This document shows, piece by piece, positions 60,093 to 64,000 of a stretch of 64,000 nucleotides of DNA. The stretch comes from Nitratidesulfovibrio sp. (GTDB taxonomy: Bacteria > Desulfobacterota > Desulfovibrionia > Desulfovibrionales > Desulfovibrionaceae), in contig NZ_JBDXXH010000013.1 of assembly GCF_040373385.1 (NCBI RefSeq), forward strand, positions 1 through 64,000, read 5' to 3'. The position numbers and the translations under genes were made by a program. The notes under the pieces were generated by a model. That model was not told the origin of the DNA, did not search any database, and saw only the letters and a list, made by a program, of their open reading frames with translations. The first letter of the stretch is position 1. The number at the start of each line of letters is the position of its first letter.

Positions 60093-60304
60093 GCGCAGGA
60101 TACGTTGGGGGTTCAGGGGGCAGCGCCCCCTGAAGCGCGGGGATGCAAGGGGCCATCGCTTAATGGCCCCTTGCCCGCCGGAGGCATAACGAAATCGAGG
60201 AGGTTCAACAGGGCTGACGTGCCTTCGTAGAAATCGCCCCCATCAAGGCACAACATCTCCCCCTCTTCCTCCCCTTCCCCTTCCCCTTCCCTCTTCCCCC
60301 CAAC

Positions 60305-60340
60305 AAAAAAAGCGCCCGGTCATACCGACCGGGCGCTCTC
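60305..60340 (-). terminator. Rho-independent terminator of the qmo operon
   Basis: On the minus strand the stem GAGCGCCCGGTC/GACCGGGCGCT with a 4-5 base loop, followed by seven T. About 45 bp after the qmoD stop. Confidence 0.92.
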
Positions 60341-60382
60341 TTCTCATAGCAAGCCGCGTGGCGGCTCTACACCGCGTAGCGA

Positions 60383-61129
60383 CTAGAAACCGAAACCGTC
60401 GTCGCTGGCGCCGGAGGCACCAAAGCCGAAGGTATCGGGCACGCCACCGCTGGTGTCTTCAGCGGGCGCATCGAAGTCGGCCATGGCGCCACCCTCGGCG
60501 GCGGCAGCACCGGCGGCACCAGCGGCGGCCACGGGCAGGGCCTTCAGGGCGTCCTTGACGGCGCGGGAAACGATGTCCTTCACGCTGGACTCGATTTCCT
60601 TCTCGTCAATGGCCACCTTGCCGTTGAAGGGAGCCAGTTCCTTCTTCAGGTTGGCGATGTCGCCGTTCAGGCTCTGGACCTTCTGCTCGGACTGGCCAAG
60701 CTTCTTTTCGAGGTCGGCGGCCTGGCCCTTGAAGGGGGTCAGTTCCTTCACCTGGGCCTGCAAACCGGCCACGGTTTCTTCCAGGTCGGCCACGTTGGCC
60801 TTCAGCACGGCGATCTTGTCCAGCACCACGCTGATGCCGGCCAGTTCCGCGGCGGAAATGGGCTGCAGGGACACGTTGTCGCCAAGGCGGCCACATTCCT
60901 TCTTCATCCAGTCGTCGTAGTTGCCTTCGGCTTCACCGCACTGCATGAACGCGGGGTTCTGGCTGTACAGCCAGCCCTTGGCCATGGGCGCCACGGCGGC
61001 TTCTTCTTCGGTGGCCAGGGCGCGCTGGGCCAGGTACCCCAGCAGGTCGGACACGTCGGCACCGGCTTTCCCGGCAACCAGGCCGAGAACGGTTTCCATC
61101 TTGAACACTCTGCGACCTTCGTCAGACAT
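60383..61129 (-). CDS. qmoD: QmoD, qmo-operon protein (coiled coil)
   Basis: 248 residues, soluble. Residues 1-95 are globular; about 100-195 form a coiled coil (VVLDKIAVLKANVADLEETV, QAADLEKKLGQSEQKVQSL); the C-terminus is Ala/Gly-rich and ends FGFGASGASDDGFGF. Conserved downstream of qmoC in Desulfovibrio and reported to matter for sulfate reduction; mechanism unknown. Strong AGGAGG before ATG 61129. Follows qmoC by 84 bp on the same strand and is ended by the terminator at 60305. Confidence 0.9.
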   Translation of the reverse strand: MSDEGRRVFKMETVLGLVAGKAGADVSDLLGYLAQRALATEEEAAVAPMAKGWLYSQNPAFMQCGEAEGNYDDWMKKECGRLGDNVSLQPISAAELAGISVVLDKIAVLKANVADLEETVAGLQAQVKELTPFKGQAADLEKKLGQSEQKVQSLNGDIANLKKELAPFNGKVAIDEKEIESSVKDIVSRAVKDALKALPVAAAGAAGAAAAEGGAMADFDAPAEDTSGGVPDTFGFGASGASDDGFGF

Positions 61130-61213
61130 TGCAGCCTCCTGATATCGGAAGAATGACTTCTCGGTTCGTTGTTCCGGCCGGGCGCGCACCGTCGCGCGCC
61201 GCCTTCTCTGCCG

Positions 61214-62368
61214 CTAGCGGCGGCCCATGGCGCGCACGTAGGTGAGCGCGGCGGTACGGTACACAAGGTGGCCGAGCTTCGACCACGGCAGGTAGGCGAA
61301 CAGCATCCACACCGCCACGAGGTGCACGTAGTACACGCTGTAGGCGACAGGAGCGATGCCCGCGAGGCGGAACAACTGGCTGAGCACGCCGGTGACGGCC
61401 ACTACCCAGATGACGCCGAGCAGGTACCAGTCGTAGTAGTTCGAGCTGGTCTTCTTGGGATCAAGCGCCTTGCGGCGCACCGTAAGGATGGCCAGGCCCA
61501 CCAGCAGCATCACCGCGCCGATGTTCGCCAGGATCTTCACGGGGAAGGTCTGGGGCATGGGCGTGTGGACCGCGATGGCCGGAATCACCTTGCCGCCCCA
61601 GTGCCCCACGGCCACCACCGCGGTGACGAAGGCCAGGATGACGAAGGCGTACATGAGGGTCATGTGACCCACCTTGCGGTCGGACTTGTCCGCGCCGCAA
61701 TCCTTGAACTTGGAGTGGGTCACCACTTCCTCGAGCAGCACGTCGACGAGGTGCAGCACCCAGTGCTTGGTCTTGCCGAGCATCATGGTGCGCCCTTCAG
61801 GCTGGAACGAGGCGATGAGGTTCTTCGTCCCCTTGAACAGTATCCCCACGGCCGTGAAGAAGGTGAGGATGAAGATGGGGTCGATGGTGAAGTCGCCGGG
61901 GAACAGCTTGCCGAACACGATTTCGCCTTCGGGGAAGACGGAACCGTTCACGCTGGCCATGATCATCCAGACCACCGCCCACAGGATGGCCGGAATGGCC
62001 ACCAGGATGGGCAGGTACTGGGCGGAGGACAGCCACTTGCCCACCACGGAGGGCTGGGTAAGCCGCGCATAGGTCATGTTGCGCAGCGCGGACAGCAGGT
62101 CGCCGGGCTTGGCGCCACGGGGGCACAGGTCGGAACAGGTGCCGCAGTTGTGGCACAGCCAGATGTCCACGTCGGACAGCAGCTTGTCCTTCAGGCCCCA
62201 CGAGGCCCAGACCATCTCCTTGCGGGGATAGGGGTTGTTTATGGGGGAGATGGGACAGGCCACGCTGCAAGTGGCGCACTGGTAGCACTTCTTGAGCGAT
62301 TCGCCACCGACTGCCTGCAGTTCTTTGACGAACTCAAGATCGGGTTGAATCCTGACGGGTTGAGTCAT
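61214..62368 (-). CDS. qmoC: Quinone-interacting membrane-bound oxidoreductase subunit QmoC
   Basis: 384 residues. N-terminal HdrC-like iron-sulfur domain with two [4Fe-4S] motifs (CYQCATCSVACP and CHNCGTCSDLCP), then a NarI/HdrE-like cytochrome b domain with about six membrane helices from residue 115. Takes electrons from menaquinol toward APS reductase (AprAB) in dissimilatory sulfate reduction. GGAGGAG before ATG 62368, 13 bp after the qmoB stop. Confidence 0.96.
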   Translation of the reverse strand: MTQPVRIQPDLEFVKELQAVGGESLKKCYQCATCSVACPISPINNPYPRKEMVWASWGLKDKLLSDVDIWLCHNCGTCSDLCPRGAKPGDLLSALRNMTYARLTQPSVVGKWLSSAQYLPILVAIPAILWAVVWMIMASVNGSVFPEGEIVFGKLFPGDFTIDPIFILTFFTAVGILFKGTKNLIASFQPEGRTMMLGKTKHWVLHLVDVLLEEVVTHSKFKDCGADKSDRKVGHMTLMYAFVILAFVTAVVAVGHWGGKVIPAIAVHTPMPQTFPVKILANIGAVMLLVGLAILTVRRKALDPKKTSSNYYDWYLLGVIWVVAVTGVLSQLFRLAGIAPVAYSVYYVHLVAVWMLFAYLPWSKLGHLVYRTAALTYVRAMGRR

Positions 62369-62381
62369 TTTCCATCTCCTC

Positions 62382-64000
62382 CTAGTACCCCTTGAACGGG
62401 TTCGGACCCTTCTCAAGGATCATGTTCATGAAGTCCTCGATCACGCCGGGGAGCTTGTCGTACTCGTCAATGGCGACTTCGTACTGCTCCACGCGGTCCG
62501 GTTCCACGCCAAGGCGGTTCAGCGTCTCGGCAATGTTCTCCTTGCGGCGCCGGCAGATTTCCGAACCCTTGACGAAGTGGCACTGGTAGTCGTCGCCGTA
62601 CTTGCAGCCCAGCATCATCACGCCGTCGATGCCCTTGGACATGGCGTCGGCAACCCAGATGGCGTTGACCGAGCCAAGGCAGCGCACGGGAATGATGCGC
62701 ACGTACGGGCTCCAGTGCTTGCCGCGCAGGGCGGCCATGTCCAGCGCGGGGTAGGCGTCGTTCTCGCAGGCCAGGATGATGACGCGGGGGCCGCCCTTCT
62801 TCATGTCCGGCGGCACGTTGATCTCGCGGATCATGGAGCCGATCTGGTCGATATTGTAGTTGGCGAAGGAGATGACGCGCTCGGGGCAGGCGCCCATGCA
62901 CGTGCCGCAGCGGCGGCAGCGGGCCGGGTTCGGCTTCGGCGTGCCCTTTTCATCATCGTCCAGCGCGCCGAAGGGACATTCCTCGGTGCAGCGCTTGCAC
63001 TGGGTGCAGCGGACGAAGTTGAACAGCGGGTACGACAGGTCGCCCGAGCGGGGGTGCACCGCAACGCCCTTGTTGGCGGATTCAATGCACTGGATGGCCT
63101 TCATGGTGGCGCCAACGGCGTCTTCCTCGGCGGCATCCAGCATCATGGGCTGGCGCACGCAACCGGCGGCGTACACGCCCGTGCGGCGGGTTTCGTAGGG
63201 GAAGCAGATGTAGTTCGAGTCGGCGTAGCCTTCGAACAGTTCCAGATCCGGGAAGGCCGGGCCCTGGCGGTAGTCGAAGTTGACGATGGGATCCTTGGCG
63301 GTGGCGGGCACGATGCCGGTGGGCAGCACCACCATGTCCACGTTGATCTCGATGTCGTCGCCGATCAGGGTCTTGTCGCACAGCACGTTCAGGCTGCCGT
63401 TGGCGGCCTGGGTGATGGAACGGATTTCCGCCTTGGACATCATGACGCCCAGGCGGTCCTGCGCGGCCTTGTAGAACCGCTCGTGAATGCCCTGCACCAC
63501 CATGCTGTCGTACAGGATGAAGGCCTGGCCGCCTTCGAAGGCGTCACACACGTACCCGGCCTGCTTCAGGGCAACAACGCTGCTGATGGCGTTGGAGATG
63601 GGCAGGTGGCGCACGCTTTCGTGGTCCTTCACCACCGGGGCGGCGGCTTCGCCTTCCGCCGGGGCGGGGGCTTCGACCGGTGCCTCGGGGGCGCACAGTT
63701 CGGCGTAGGGGTCGGCCGGTTCAGCCAACGCGGTGTTCAGGATGAAGGCCACGCGGCGGGCGGTGATGGTGCCCGTCTTGGCCATCTTTTCGAACTCGGC
63801 GGCGGTGACCACGTTCTGCAAGGAGCCGTAGCCGAAGGGGGCCAGCACCTTGGTGTCCTGCGGCTGCCAGCCGGTGGCCAGCACCACGGCGCCAACCTTC
63901 ACTTCCTGTTCGCCGGAAGCAAGGGCGATGGTGGCGGTGAAGTCGCCGGGCTGACCGGACAGCTTGGCCAGCTTGGCCTTGGTGTACACGGTGATGTTGT
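62382..64000 (-). CDS. qmoB: QmoB, HdrA-like flavoprotein subunit (5' end outside window)
   Basis: The 539 C-terminal residues or so are present; the frame is open to the window edge, so the N-terminus with the FAD-binding start is missing. Visible: FAD-domain part (VVLATGWQP), two ferredoxin motifs (CTQCKRCTEECP and CRRCGTCMGACP), and a C-terminal MvhD-like domain with CLGSVNAIWVADAMSKG, MLGCKYGDDYQC. Part of the QmoABC complex between the menaquinone pool and APS reductase. The stop lies 13 bp before qmoC. Confidence 0.96.
   Translation of the reverse strand, partial: NITVYTKAKLAKLSGQPGDFTATIALASGEQEVKVGAVVLATGWQPQDTKVLAPFGYGSLQNVVTAAEFEKMAKTGTITARRVAFILNTALAEPADPYAELCAPEAPVEAPAPAEGEAAAPVVKDHESVRHLPISNAISSVVALKQAGYVCDAFEGGQAFILYDSMVVQGIHERFYKAAQDRLGVMMSKAEIRSITQAANGSLNVLCDKTLIGDDIEINVDMVVLPTGIVPATAKDPIVNFDYRQGPAFPDLELFEGYADSNYICFPYETRRTGVYAAGCVRQPMMLDAAEEDAVGATMKAIQCIESANKGVAVHPRSGDLSYPLFNFVRCTQCKRCTEECPFGALDDDEKGTPKPNPARCRRCGTCMGACPERVISFANYNIDQIGSMIREINVPPDMKKGGPRVIILACENDAYPALDMAALRGKHWSPYVRIIPVRCLGSVNAIWVADAMSKGIDGVMMLGCKYGDDYQCHFVKGSEICRRRKENIAETLNRLGVEPDRVEQYEVAIDEYDKLPGVIEDFMNMILEKGPNPFKGY

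Larger units (their letters stand above)
59835..60240 (+). repeat. Structured modular repeat, copy 3
   Basis: Plus strand: module A twice (59895-59958, 60024-60092; the phrase AGGCACCCTCGCATCGCCA precedes each, 130 bp apart), B1 hairpin (60112-60134), B2 hairpin (60146-60173), then one module C (60177-60231) with CATAACGAAATCGAG. Same order as copies 1 and 2, 59 kb away. Lies between rtcB and the qmoD terminator. Confidence 0.8.

Overview
The window is high-GC chromosomal DNA from a sulfate-reducing deltaproteobacterium of the Desulfovibrio / Nitratidesulfovibrio type. Three things point there: the minus-strand qmoB-qmoC-qmoD genes at the right edge (electron transfer to APS reductase), the siroheme-dependent alternative haem pathway (ahbC, hemB, ahbD and one Lrp-like siroheme decarboxylase subunit) at 52.8-57.0 kb, and the stand-alone ferredoxin-thioredoxin reductase catalytic chain. 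From memory the order qmo / ahb / fliD-fliS / dxr-cdsA-uppS-frr-pyrH / tsf-rpsB matches the D. vulgaris chromosome; this could not be checked here.

Layout. 0-1.2 kb: gene-free, two head-to-head copies of a modular structured repeat. 1.2-5.1 kb: minus-strand HD hydrolase, DUF2238 membrane protein, DUF1848 Fe-S protein and flagellin. 5.5-6.4 kb: panB. 6.5-11.4 kb: a lower-GC, probably acquired cassette with an AraC regulator followed by four exported proteins (CMD-family protein, two alpha/beta hydrolases, a cupin). 11.5-14.9 kb: a papain-like protein, panC and metK. 15.0-18.4 kb (minus): PilZ, CheV, an RNase H-fold nuclease and endonuclease III. 18.9-24.7 kb: cutA, a PfkB kinase, FTR/glutaredoxin and an EF-G-like GTPase with an altered G3 motif. 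24.9-27.5 kb: gntR-hyi-garR glyoxylate/tartronate-semialdehyde module. 27.9-43.5 kb: RNase J, FAH-family enzyme, rpsB-tsf, sugar aminotransferase, glycosyltransferase, pyrH-frr-uppS-cdsA, a cluster of long hairpins, a PLP decarboxylase and dxr-rseP-tsaB. 43.8-49.3 kb: fliD-fliS from a near-consensus sigma-28 promoter, then two glycosyltransferases. 49.4-52.6 kb: a Zn-ribbon/multi-TM protein, a small hypothetical protein and a lipoprotein. 52.9-57.0 kb: alternative haem cluster. 57.0-59.6 kb: an AT-rich orphan membrane gene, DUF3995 and RtcB. 59.7-60.3 kb: third copy of the structured repeat. 60.4-64.0 kb: qmoD, qmoC and partial qmoB.

Two non-coding systems stand out. First, a modular element occurs three times (1-445, 700-1172, 59835-60240) with modules in a fixed order; its best hairpin (five instances) keeps three nested stems while the stem sequences change in a compensatory way. 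Second, 38034-38324 holds three consecutive long inverted repeats; the first and third share a conserved core hairpin but have unrelated, perfectly self-complementary 21-26 bp arms. I do not recognise either as a described family. No tRNA, rRNA, CRISPR array, IS element or prophage was seen.
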